Origin: Clostridium brassicae
GTDB taxonomy: Bacteria; Bacillota; Clostridia; Clostridiales; Clostridiaceae
Assembly: GCF_026738875.1 (NCBI RefSeq)
Contig: NZ_JAPQFJ010000004.1
Coordinates: forward strand, 124,001-188,000
Length of the DNA: 64,000 nucleotides
Direction of reading: 5' to 3'
Below are positions 55,054 through 64,000 of this stretch, one piece after another. The first letter of the stretch is position 1; each line of letters begins with the position of its first letter. The notes below the pieces were generated by a model. That model had not been told where the DNA came from and did no database searches. It saw only the letters and a program-made list of their open reading frames with translations. The position numbers and the translations under genes are program-made.

Positions 55054-55803
55054 TTAATTCTTCTTCCATACAGTTTGTCCTAATGTAAGTTCTTCTCCAT
55101 CACTCTTTATAATCTTGTGATTAAACACTAATAAATCTTCCTTTTCCATTTTGTCTGTTAATACCTGTATTTTTTCTCCATATACACTTTCTTTTTTATA
55201 TGTTATCTTTATATTCACTAATGTATAATTTAAAATCGTCTCTACAGGAACACTCTCTATTATCCACGCTGCATACTTTTCATTATTTACATGTCCATTT
55301 GTATCTATATCACTATATCTGACTTTAAATTCAACTGAGTTATGTACTTGCTCTATTTTATCTATATTTCCGATTTTTAAAATATGGTTGTCTTCCTCTG
55401 TTAGACCATAAACTTCTCTAAGCTCTTTAGGTATTTTTATAGGCTTTTTGTTTTTAGTATCAACAAGAAGCCAAATAGAGTTTGCCCAAGCCAATGTATC
55501 TCCTTTACTATCTAAAACATCAAATCTTCTACATCCGTAAAATTTTTTAAAAGCATTTGGTATTGTCCTAGCTGTTACTTTCTCACCATATTTAGGGTAT
55601 CTAATAATGTTTATATCCCATTTATATAGTATCCATGCTATATTATTTTCAATCATATAATCAAAACCTATTCCAAGCTCTTCACTTTGATATATAGCAA
55701 CGTCATTAAAATAGTCTATAATTCTTGTCATTAGTAACTTCTTTTTATAATCAACTTCATAGAAATGTACCTCATACTCTTTTCCTGTTAATACTCCACT
55801 CAT
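55054..55803 (-). CDS. Acyl-ACP thioesterase (FatA/FatB-like)
   Basis: A 249-residue double hot-dog thioesterase that releases free fatty acids from ACP. It begins EYEVHFYEVDYKKKLLMTRIIDYFNDVA; AWILYKWDINIIRYP and the second domain FKVRYSDIDTNGHVNNEKYAAWIIE (quoted in parts) carry the catalytic Asn-His region NGHVNNEKY. It is functionally linked to the fab operon 7 kb away. GGGAGGATATTGA precedes the ATG. Confidence 0.9.
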   Translation of the reverse strand: MSGVLTGKEYEVHFYEVDYKKKLLMTRIIDYFNDVAIYQSEELGIGFDYMIENNIAWILYKWDINIIRYPKYGEKVTARTIPNAFKKFYGCRRFDVLDSKGDTLAWANSIWLLVDTKNKKPIKIPKELREVYGLTEEDNHILKIGNIDKIEQVHNSVEFKVRYSDIDTNGHVNNEKYAAWIIESVPVETILNYTLVNIKITYKKESVYGEKIQVLTDKMEKEDLLVFNHKIIKSDGEELTLGQTVWKKN

Positions 55804-55888
55804 TCAATATCCTCCCATTCAACCTTTATAAATATGATTATATACTATTCTCATTTATTATCTACAATATTAGATATAATTCACAAAA

Positions 55889-55936
55889 AATTAAAAGCAC
55901 TCCAATTTATGTACATAAATTGGAGTGCTTTTAATT
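55889..55936. terminator. Terminator of the DUF1858 gene
   Basis: AATTAAAAGCACTCCAAT and ATTGGAGTGCTTTTAATT, extended to a stem of over 20 bp around TAC, lie just after the DUF1858 stop. Confidence 0.82.
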
Positions 55937-55942
55937 TTGGTA

Positions 55943-56134
55943 TTAAGCATTCTTATTTAATTCTTCTAATAATTTTTCGATATCCATTCCATGAACCATT
56001 GCTGCTTCTTCAATAGTTTCTCCTTGTGCTGAAGGACATCCAACACACATCATACCAAAGTTCATTAGAATCGCAGGAGTTTTAGGATGGTTCATAACTA
56101 ATTGTCCAATAGTCATATCCTTTGTTATTGCCAT
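55943..56134 (-). CDS. DUF1858 small redox-type protein
   Basis: A 63-residue protein from the ATG at 56134 (AGAGGTGACTAAA upstream; a GTG 9 bases earlier lies inside the ribosome site). The DUF1858 pattern [19 protein letters not shown] and [19 protein letters not shown] has the conserved CxxC. Often fused to or near hybrid-cluster and iron-sulfur proteins, it is thought to handle redox or metal chemistry. It has its own strong terminator. Confidence 0.85.
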   Translation of the reverse strand: MAITKDMTIGQLVMNHPKTPAILMNFGMMCVGCPSAQGETIEEAAMVHGMDIEKLLEELNKNA

Positions 56135-56328
56135 TTTAGTCACCTCTTTTACTATAGATTTATTTCTTCACAAAAATTATACCAAAATAGTGCCACTTTA
56201 TACAACTTATACATTGAATTTATTTGAAATTTTTTTCTACTTTTTATAATGATGACATTCTTGATGAAATTTTATGAAATTTAGTATATAATTTCTATAT
56301 ATAATGATTAACTTAGGAGGATATTATA

Positions 56329-56805
56329 ATGAGAATATTAGTAATAGTTTGTATAATTCTTATGTTTTTAAATTGTATCAATAATTTAAATATATCTAAT
56401 ATTCATGGAAAAGTTATTGCTAAATTAAATACTTCTTCATCTAAATCACCTTTTATTATATTTGCTCTTGTTTTACTAATAGGATTAACCATATACATTT
56501 ACTTAACTACTCAAAATGATAAATATATGTTTCCTATAATTCTAGACCTTATAGCAATTACAAATGGTACTCTTATGTTATTAATATTCACACATAATTA
56601 TTCAAAAGTAACAGAAAAAGGGATCTATGCTGAATTAGGTTTTTATAATTGGAAACAATTAAAAAACTATAAATGGATATCAAATAATACTGTACAACTT
56701 AAAGGAAAAAGATTAAAATTAATTCCTTTTAAAACTGAGATAACAGTAACCCTAGATAAAAAGCTTGAAGCTGATTTATTATTTAGAGAAAATATTTTTC
56801 TTTAA
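56329..56805 (+). CDS. DUF5673-like membrane protein, first of a tandem pair
   Basis: A 158-residue protein with about three N-terminal membrane helices and a C-terminal soluble domain NYSKVTEKGIYAELGFYNWKQLKNYKW then LKGKRLKLIPFKTEI. The same domain ends the next gene (NYSKVTDKGIFFDDGFKKWN), so the two are paralogues. Function is unknown. AGGAGGATATTATA precedes the ATG. The neighbour lies 50 bp downstream. Confidence 0.68.
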   Translation: MRILVIVCIILMFLNCINNLNISNIHGKVIAKLNTSSSKSPFIIFALVLLIGLTIYIYLTTQNDKYMFPIILDLIAITNGTLMLLIFTHNYSKVTEKGIYAELGFYNWKQLKNYKWISNNTVQLKGKRLKLIPFKTEITVTLDKKLEADLLFRENIFL

Positions 56806-56808
56806 AAT

Positions 56809-56858
56809 GGAGGGGGGAATTTAGTGGGATTTTTATGATATCTCACTAATCAAACATG
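56809..56858 (+). promoter_or_regulatory. Ribosome site separated from start by a stem-loop
   Basis: GGAGGGGGG (56809-56817) is 38 nt from the ATG at 56856. Between them TTAGTGGGAT (56821-56830) and ATCTCACTAA (56840-56849) form a 10-bp stem with one G-U pair. Folding removes 29 nt and leaves a normal spacing of 9 nt. T4 gene 38 is a known case of this architecture. Confidence 0.6.
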
Positions 56859-57449
56859 AGTAATATAATATTGTTTTTCAAAGAAAATTGGGCTCCTATA
56901 CTAACCATAGTGATACCTTTACTAAATATTATTTCTAATTTATCTATTATGCCCTATAGGCACGGTAGAAAATTAAACAAGATGAATACATCAAAAGAAT
57001 ACTCAATATTCAAAATAGTCAGTTGTACTGCTATTGTTTGTATATGTTTATATGCTATTTTTTCAAAACAAGCAGATTTTAGCAACTTAATATTTGGTAT
57101 TGTTTTACCAATTTTATTTTCTTGTGCAAACAGTTTTGTTAATAAATTTAATTATTCAAAGGTCACTGATAAAGGTATCTTCTTTGATGATGGATTTAAA
57201 AAATGGAATTCTTTCACTAGTTATACCTGGTCGTCTCCTAATGCAATATTATTTAAAGGAGAAACAAGGCTAAATTCTTTTGAACTTGAACTAATCATAG
57301 ATGACACTAAAAAACTTGAGATGGAATTATTATTAAATGAATATATGCATCGTGACTTATTATATAAGGAAATTAGCTTAAATAAATGTGGAGAACTAAA
57401 AAAAACTCAACAGTGCTCTCTTTTTAAAAGTACTATAGCCCATGAATAA
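56856..57449 (+). CDS. DUF5673-like membrane protein, second of a tandem pair
   Basis: A 197-residue protein with three to four predicted membrane helices (LTIVIPLLNIISNLSIM, FKIVSCTAIVCICLYAIF, LIFGIVLPILFSCANSF), followed by the domain shared with the previous gene (FNYSKVTDKGIFFDDGFKKW, FELELIIDD). The start at 56856 is the only plausible one in frame, and its Shine-Dalgarno lies across a hairpin. It has a longer C-terminal tail than its paralogue. Function is unknown. Confidence 0.66.
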   Translation: MSNIILFFKENWAPILTIVIPLLNIISNLSIMPYRHGRKLNKMNTSKEYSIFKIVSCTAIVCICLYAIFSKQADFSNLIFGIVLPILFSCANSFVNKFNYSKVTDKGIFFDDGFKKWNSFTSYTWSSPNAILFKGETRLNSFELELIIDDTKKLEMELLLNEYMHRDLLYKEISLNKCGELKKTQQCSLFKSTIAHE

Positions 57450-57477
57450 TTTTAAGCTATTAAGATTATAAAAAACA

Positions 57478-57509
57478 AAAGCTGTTGACTTTTACACTGT
57501 CAACAGCTT
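57478..57509 (-). terminator. Terminator of purA
   Basis: AAGCTGTTGAC and GTCAACAGCTT pair perfectly around a 10-nt loop, with TTTGTTTTTT following on the minus strand. Confidence 0.82.
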
Positions 57510-57530
57510 AAATAATAACCTATTATTATA

Positions 57531-58868
<1,338 letters not shown>

Positions 58869-58966
58869 TTATGCAGTTTTTCTACTTAAATAGTTAATGT
58901 TTTAATATATTTTTTCAATATTGTTCGTATTAACTTGATTTTATATGATAAATATTACAATATTTA

Positions 58967-60382
58967 CTATTTTTCTTTACTTATAATGTCTCTAGCTACT
59001 ATAACTCCTGTAACTGAGGCCTGCATTAATCCTCTAGTAATTCCAGCTCCATCTCCTATTGTATATAGGTTTTTTATATCAGTTTCAAAATATTTATTTG
59101 TTTCAAATTTACTTGAATAGAATTTAACTTCAACTCCATAAAGTAATGTATTCTTACTATAAAGCCCTGGCGCAATTTTATCAAAAGCTTTCAATGCTTC
59201 TACAATTGATGTTAAATGTCTTTGTGGAAGTACAAAACTCAAATCCCCAGGGACTGCTGATTTTAAAGTAGGTCTTGTAGTAGACTTTTTAATCCTAGAT
59301 TCGTCAGTTCTACGTCCATTTAAAAGATCCCCTAATCTTTGCACCATTATAGGCCCACCTGTTAGCATGTTACCTAGCTGAGCAATATATTTTCCATAAT
59401 CTATAGGTTGATTAAATGGTTCTGTAAATGTAGTAGAAACTAACATAGCAAAGTTAGTATTTTCTGTTCTAAGTTCCTCTTGTGAATAACTATGACCGTT
59501 TACTACAGCAATTTCACCATCATAATGTTCTTCTGATACAACTCCACCTGGATTCATACAAAAAGTTCTTACCATATTATCAAAGGTATCGGAATAATAA
59601 ACAAGCTTAGCTTCATATAGATCCTTTGTTAAATGATCCATTATGGAATTAGGAACCTCTACTCTAACTCCAATATCTACAGCATTATTTTTAGTTTTCA
59701 TATTATGATTTTTAGCTTCATTTGAAAGCCATTCAGCACCGCCACGACCTGGAGCAACAACAACATACTTTCCTCTTATCTCCTGGCATCCATCTTTTGA
59801 ATTGATTTTTATTCCTAAAACTTCTCCATTTTCAATAATTAATTCTTTTGCTTCACTTAATTCACAAAAATCAGTATTAGTATTATCTATTAAATGATGA
59901 TACATTCCTTTTAAAACATCATAAGCGAGTTCAGTTCCAAGATGTCTTACTGGACACTCAACTAACCTAATATTATGTTTACTTGCTTCATACTTTATCT
60001 CATCAACTTTTTCATTATTTAGCCCATGTACTTTTTCATTTGCTCCAAATTTTAAGTATACTTTATCACAATAGTTTATCAATTCTTGAGCTTCTTCTTC
60101 TGAACGATATTCTAGAAGCCTTCCTCCAACTTCAGGACTTAATGAAAGCTTACCATCTGAAAAAGCACCTGCTCCTGACCATCCGAATGTTATCCCGCAC
60201 GGATTACAATTCACACACTTTCCCGTATCCCTTGCAGGACACTTTCTTTTTTCAATATTCCTTCCTTTATCTACTATTAATACATTAAGTTTAGAATTTA
60301 ATTTTGTGACCTCTAAAGCTGTAAATATACCAGCTGGTCCAGCCCCTATTATAATAACATCATAATTATTTTTCAAAGTCAT
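58967..60382 (-). CDS. FAD-dependent oxidoreductase (COG2509-like)
   Basis: A 471-residue flavoprotein. FAD motif DVIIIGAGPAGIFTALEV is near 9-26. A distinctive cluster CPARDTGKCVNCNPCGITFGWSGAGAFSDGK (in parts) at about 48-78 has four cysteines and may be a redox or metal site. Late motifs are GPIMVQRLGDLLNGRRT and IGDGAGITRGLMQASVTG. Its physiological reaction is not established. The Shine-Dalgarno GGGAGGGG abuts the ATG at 60382, so a TTG two codons later may be the true start. Confidence 0.85.
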   Translation of the reverse strand: MTLKNNYDVIIIGAGPAGIFTALEVTKLNSKLNVLIVDKGRNIEKRKCPARDTGKCVNCNPCGITFGWSGAGAFSDGKLSLSPEVGGRLLEYRSEEEAQELINYCDKVYLKFGANEKVHGLNNEKVDEIKYEASKHNIRLVECPVRHLGTELAYDVLKGMYHHLIDNTNTDFCELSEAKELIIENGEVLGIKINSKDGCQEIRGKYVVVAPGRGGAEWLSNEAKNHNMKTKNNAVDIGVRVEVPNSIMDHLTKDLYEAKLVYYSDTFDNMVRTFCMNPGGVVSEEHYDGEIAVVNGHSYSQEELRTENTNFAMLVSTTFTEPFNQPIDYGKYIAQLGNMLTGGPIMVQRLGDLLNGRRTDESRIKKSTTRPTLKSAVPGDLSFVLPQRHLTSIVEALKAFDKIAPGLYSKNTLLYGVEVKFYSSKFETNKYFETDIKNLYTIGDGAGITRGLMQASVTGVIVARDIISKEK

Positions 60383-60668
60383 CCCCTCCCTCTAAATATT
60401 ATCAAAGCTATATTATTTCGTCAATAATAAATACGAATATTTTATATATATTTTTTTATATAATTCGCATATTTCCCTACTGCTAAACATTTTTTCCCAA
60501 GATTATCTTTTGCTTTAAATAAAAAAATATACTAAAAAGCCGTCTTAAAATATAAAAATAGCATAATATATTGATTATTTTTATATTAAAACACCAATTA
60601 TATTATGCCTAAAATTTCTTTTCAGACAGACTACTTATCCTTTATAAATATCTATTAACAAATCATTA

Positions 60669-61193
60669 TTATATTAATTTTTCCATCCTTATATCGTCAT
60701 ACCATTTTCCATTAAAATAAGTTAGATTTTTATTTATACCTATCTGTTTATATCCCATTTTTTCGTACAATACCTTTGCCTTTGAGTTGAATTCAAATAC
60801 ACCTAATTCGATACGATTAACTCCCTTATCTTTTACAATTTTCTCTAATTCACTTATGATTATTTTGCCAATACCTTTATGCCAGTATTCTTTATTACCT
60901 ATACATAAACTTATCCAAGCTGATTTTTCATCCTTTATAAATAAATTGAAAAAATTAAAATCAATAGAAAATTCACCAATTAAAATCTGATTATGAAATA
61001 CTAAATACCTTTCTTTTTCACTTCTATTATTTAATAACCATAGTTTTACTTCGTCTATTGTATTTTCCTTTAAATCTGTTTCTTTAAAATTAGGAGTTAA
61101 AAAATACTTAATCTGAGAATCATTATACCAACTTGTAATTATTCTTAAGTGATCATCTTTTAGGGTTTCAATTTTTTCAATACGTATATTCAT
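60669..61193 (-). CDS. GNAT-family N-acetyltransferase
   Basis: A 174-residue acetyl-CoA-dependent acetyltransferase of the RimJ/RimL or aminoglycoside type. The acetyl-CoA loop is LCIGNKEYWHKGIGKIIISE (about 96-115). It continues KGVNRIELGVFEFNSKAKVLYEKMGYKQIG (in parts), the usual motif B, and ends DIRMEKLI. The acceptor is unknown. It is flanked by AT-rich spacers and stands alone. Confidence 0.85.
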   Translation of the reverse strand: MNIRIEKIETLKDDHLRIITSWYNDSQIKYFLTPNFKETDLKENTIDEVKLWLLNNRSEKERYLVFHNQILIGEFSIDFNFFNLFIKDEKSAWISLCIGNKEYWHKGIGKIIISELEKIVKDKGVNRIELGVFEFNSKAKVLYEKMGYKQIGINKNLTYFNGKWYDDIRMEKLI

Positions 61194-61279
61194 TAATTCC
61201 TCCCTTGTTTAAATGTACATTCATTTAAATTTTTAAAATAAATATTACTATTCATTAAATTATAATTTAAATATGTACT

Positions 61280-62086
61280 CTATTTATTCATATTTTTTGC
61301 TTTCTCAACACATGTACCCATAGCTTCTATAACTGCCGCCCTAAATCCACTCTTTTCTAAAGAGTATACAGCTTCAATTGTTGTTCCTCCAGGAGAACAT
61401 ACATCATCTTTAAGCTCACCTGGATGTTTTCCTGTTTCTAAAACCATTTTAGCAGAACCATAAACAGCTTGAGCTGCTAACTTGTATGCCTTTTGTCTTG
61501 GAAGCCCTTTTAATACTGCTCCATCTGCTAATGCTTCAATAAACATATATACGTATGCTGGAGAGGATCCTGTAAGTCCTATAATTGTATCAATATCTTT
61601 TTCCTCAACAACCTCAACTTTTCCAAAACACTTGAAAATTTTCATTACTTTCTTAATATCTTCCTCTGTAACATATTCGTTGCCACACAATGCACTCATA
61701 CCTTCTCCTACTAAAGCAGGAGTATTTGGCATAGTCCTAATAAGCTTAATATCCCATCCAAATAATTCTTCTGCTTTTGATATACTTATACCAGCAGCAA
61801 TAGTTATAATGATGGTATTTTCATTTATATTATCTTTTATTTCTTCTATTACATCCTTATATTTATTAGGTTTAACTGCTAAAACTATTATATTTGAAAA
61901 CTTGGCAACTTCTAAGTTATCTTGAGTTACCATAATACCTGTTTCTTCTTTTATTTTTATTAATTTCTCTTCAGTTGGATTACTCGCTATTATACACTCA
62001 GGGCTAATCAAATTAGAGTTAGCTATTCCTCTTATCATAGCACTCGCCATATTTCCACAACCTATAAAACCAATCTTGCTTTGCAT
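61280..62086 (-). CDS. proC: Pyrroline-5-carboxylate reductase
   Basis: Last step of proline synthesis, 268 residues. The NADPH-binding motif IGFIGCGNMASAMIRGIANS opens the protein; AGISISKAEELFG, RTMPNTPALVGEGMSALCG and the signature VCSPGGTTIEAVYSLEKSGFR follow. It is divergent from proB-proA, so all genes of the route are clustered. TGATTAAAGGAGG-type ribosome site: AAAGGAGGCATAAAT precedes the ATG. Confidence 0.95.
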   Translation of the reverse strand: MQSKIGFIGCGNMASAMIRGIANSNLISPECIIASNPTEEKLIKIKEETGIMVTQDNLEVAKFSNIIVLAVKPNKYKDVIEEIKDNINENTIIITIAAGISISKAEELFGWDIKLIRTMPNTPALVGEGMSALCGNEYVTEEDIKKVMKIFKCFGKVEVVEEKDIDTIIGLTGSSPAYVYMFIEALADGAVLKGLPRQKAYKLAAQAVYGSAKMVLETGKHPGELKDDVCSPGGTTIEAVYSLEKSGFRAAVIEAMGTCVEKAKNMNK

Positions 62087-62273
62087 ATTTATGCCTCCTT
62101 TGATTATTCTTATTCATTGAATATTAAAATACTTTTATGATATAATTTGTTAAATTGACAGCAAAACTTTCTTAACCAACGAAATACCTTAACTACTTAT
62201 TAATTATACCTTATAATAGATATATAAATACAAGTCTCTGTTTTAAATTTACATTCACTATATTTTACCATAG

Positions 62274-62309
62274 AAAGGGGCAAAGACTGAATATCAGTCG
62301 TTTAAAATG
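62274..62309 (+). promoter_or_regulatory. proB ribosome site separated from start by a stem-loop
   Basis: AAAGGGG (62274-62280) is 26 nt from the ATG at 62307. GACTGA (62285-62290) and TCAGTC (62294-62299) form a 6-bp hairpin between them. With the hairpin folded, spacing becomes 11 nt. No other in-frame start exists before the upstream TAG at 62271. Confidence 0.5.
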
Positions 62310-63434
62310 ATTAATAGAAAAGCTTATTTGGAAAATGTAAAAAGAATAGTAATAAAGGTAGGTACTTCTACTTTAACTCACTCTACTGGGTTATTAAATT
62401 TAAATAGAATCGAAAAACTAGTTAGACAAATTTCAGATATTCACAATAGAGGCATAGAAGTTATATTAGTATCTTCAGGAGCAATCGGAGCTGGAATTGG
62501 CAAATTAGGTCTTAAAGAAAAACCAAAAACAATTCCTCAAAAACAAGCTGCCGCCGCTGTAGGTCAAGGTATTTTACTTCATATGTATGAAAAACTTTTT
62601 TCTGAATATGGGAAAATAGCCGCTCAAATACTATTAACAAGAGAAGATGTCTCTCATAGAACTAGGTTTTTAAATGCCCGTAATACCTTTTTTGCATTAT
62701 TAGAACAAGGAGTTATTCCGATAGTAAATGAAAATGATGCCATATCTATAGATGAAATAAAGTTTGGCGATAACGATACCTTATCAGCTATGGTAGCTAG
62801 TATAGCTGAAGCCGATTTGCTCATTCTTCTTACTGATATTGATGGATTATATGATTCTAATCCTAATACAAATCCAGATGCAAAACTTATTAGGTTTGTT
62901 GAAGACATAACTGAAGAAATAGAAGGTTGTGCAGGAGACTCTGGAAGCAAACTTGGTACTGGAGGAATGATAACTAAAATTAATGCAGCTAAAATAGCTA
63001 CTTATTCAGGCTCATCTATGGTTATCGTAGATGGTAGCACTCCTAATATTTTAAATGAAATATTAAATGGTAGCGAAGTTGGAACCTTGTTTAAAGGAAA
63101 AACTCATCCTCTTCAAGCTAGAAAACACTGGATGGCATTTAGTGCAAATACAAACGGACACATAATAGTAGATGAAGGTGCAGAAGAAGCTTTAATCCAA
63201 AATCATAAAAGCCTTTTACCTAAAGGAATTTTATTTGCAAATGGAAGTTTTGAACAAGGAGATGTAGTAGCAATCCTAAATACAAGTAACCAAGTAATTG
63301 CTCACGGTATATCAAACTATAACTCTGATGATATAGAATTGATAAAAGGCCTAGATTCCCATGATATAGAAGATAAACTAGGCTATAAAACTTATGATGT
63401 AATTATTCATGCTGATAACATGTCTATCTTTTAA
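62307..63434 (+). CDS. proB: Glutamate 5-kinase
   Basis: Phosphorylates glutamate as the first step of proline synthesis, 375 residues. The amino-acid-kinase core has [52 protein letters not shown] and [22 protein letters not shown]-terminal PUA domain (about 280-370) follows, as in the long form that is usually feedback-inhibited by proline. proA follows 152 bp downstream. The leader hairpin may modulate translation. Confidence 0.95.
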   Translation: MINRKAYLENVKRIVIKVGTSTLTHSTGLLNLNRIEKLVRQISDIHNRGIEVILVSSGAIGAGIGKLGLKEKPKTIPQKQAAAAVGQGILLHMYEKLFSEYGKIAAQILLTREDVSHRTRFLNARNTFFALLEQGVIPIVNENDAISIDEIKFGDNDTLSAMVASIAEADLLILLTDIDGLYDSNPNTNPDAKLIRFVEDITEEIEGCAGDSGSKLGTGGMITKINAAKIATYSGSSMVIVDGSTPNILNEILNGSEVGTLFKGKTHPLQARKHWMAFSANTNGHIIVDEGAEEALIQNHKSLLPKGILFANGSFEQGDVVAILNTSNQVIAHGISNYNSDDIELIKGLDSHDIEDKLGYKTYDVIIHADNMSIF

Positions 63435-63586
63435 ATCAGACTATATTATAAAAACTATTAATTTAATATAACTCAATATATTCATGCTATTAAACATAAA
63501 CTTGAATATTTAAAATACAAATTATAAGTTAAATAAACAATAAATATATCTAGTAATATATTGAAATATGAAGAGGAGGATTTAAA

Positions 63587-64000
63587 ATGAATCAAGAACA
63601 ATATGTTATTGAAAAAGCCTCTTTAGCAAAAGAAGCTGCAAGAAAATTATCTATTATAGATACTATAACTAAAAATAATGCTTTAGTTGCAATGGCAAAT
63701 GCATTGATAGAAAATACTGATGAAATATTAAAAGCTAATATGCTTGATATGAAAAACGGAGAAGCGAAGGGTCTTTCAAAAGCTATGCTTGATAGACTTA
63801 TGCTTGATAAAAAAAGAATAAACTCTATGGCTGAAGGACTAAGAGAAATATCTTATCTTGATGATCCTATAGGTGAAGTTCTTACTATGTGGAAACGTCC
63901 AAATAATCTTAAAATAGGTCAAATTAGAGTTCCCTTAGGAGTTATTGGAATAATATATGAAGCAAGACCAAACGTTACTGTTGATGCTGCTGGCCTTTGT
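63587..64000 (+). CDS. proA: Gamma-glutamyl phosphate reductase (N-terminal part only)
   Basis: Second step of proline synthesis, truncated by the window edge after about 138 residues. It starts at 63587 with AGAGGAGGATTTAAA upstream. The visible sequence AKEAARKLSIIDTITKNNAL, IGQIRVPLGVIGIIYEARPN and VTVDAAGLC is diagnostic of the aldehyde-dehydrogenase-fold ProA. The catalytic cysteine lies beyond the window. Confidence 0.95.
   Translation, partial: MNQEQYVIEKASLAKEAARKLSIIDTITKNNALVAMANALIENTDEILKANMLDMKNGEAKGLSKAMLDRLMLDKKRINSMAEGLREISYLDDPIGEVLTMWKRPNNLKIGQIRVPLGVIGIIYEARPNVTVDAAGLC

Noticed and set aside
61482-61925. 147-codon plus-strand ORF
   Set aside because: Antisense shadow of proC.
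62100-62306. T-box or other riboswitch before proB
   Set aside because: No T-box bulge sequence and no terminator/antiterminator pair; only the short hairpin next to the ribosome site.

Overview
The window is very AT-rich, dense in genes and mostly minus-strand coded. It carries clostridial hallmarks: a DUF1540 protein, a clostridial-type FabK fatty-acid operon, a DnaD/DnaC primosome pair, a dimeric dUTPase and SEC-C and DUF1858 proteins. Strong AGGAGG ribosome binding sites are common. I infer a chromosome of Clostridium sensu stricto, perhaps near the C. botulinum/sporogenes/tetani group; the species is not determined. In Firmicutes the rlmH, walJ-like and purA genes often lie near the replication origin, but no oriC is seen here.

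Layout. 1-1018: 5' part of a MutS2-like gene running off the edge. 1.4-4.5 kb: a glycine betaine/choline-type ABC importer. 4.9 kb: an unannotated 32-codon peptide gene with a perfect Shine-Dalgarno. 5.2-6.5 kb: a MerR/GyrI-like regulator followed by trmO, with a 19-bp-spacer MerR-type promoter between them. 6.7-7.6 kb: decayed DNA with an IS3-family transposase remnant. 7.6-13.0 kb: a cellobiose/beta-glucoside PTS operon and its PRD regulator. 13.3-13.7 kb: a likely group II intron fragment. 13.7-18.2 kb: a four-gene cell-surface O-acetylation cluster (SGNH, DUF4358, MBOAT, DHHW) ending in an odd RlmH-like gene. 18.4-21.8 kb: rlmH, SEC-C protein, walJ-like and murA. 22-36.7 kb: mixed housekeeping and unknown genes, including DegV, CinA, a DinG/XPD-type helicase fused to a nuclease-like domain, and a polar amino acid ABC importer. 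38.2-48.4 kb: a complete fab/acc operon under a MarR (FabT-like) regulator. 48.8-50.7 kb: DnaD/DnaC-like pair. 50.9-51.6 kb: eight tRNA genes made of a tandemly duplicated Thr-Asp-Val-Glu block. 51.7-64 kb: PDRP-type kinase, flavoproteins, acyl-ACP thioesterase, purA, and divergent proC versus proB-proA (proA runs off the edge).

How genes work together. The fab/acc operon makes malonyl-CoA (AccBCDA) and extends acyl-ACP (FabD/H/F/G/Z/K with ACP). Its promoter carries two copies of a FabT-like palindrome. ProB, ProA and ProC form the complete glutamate-to-proline route.

The most unusual signals are these. (1) Two RlmH paralogues have complementary defects: one keeps the SAM-binding glycine loop but lacks the C-terminal tail, the other keeps the tail but lacks the loop. 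(2) A 26-bp near-identical copy of the rlmH 3' end lies 7 kb away in direct orientation, as expected of an SCC-like attachment site. (3) Two genes have a stem-loop between a strong Shine-Dalgarno and the start codon. (4) There is a promoter-terminator unit with no convincing ORF upstream of mutS2.
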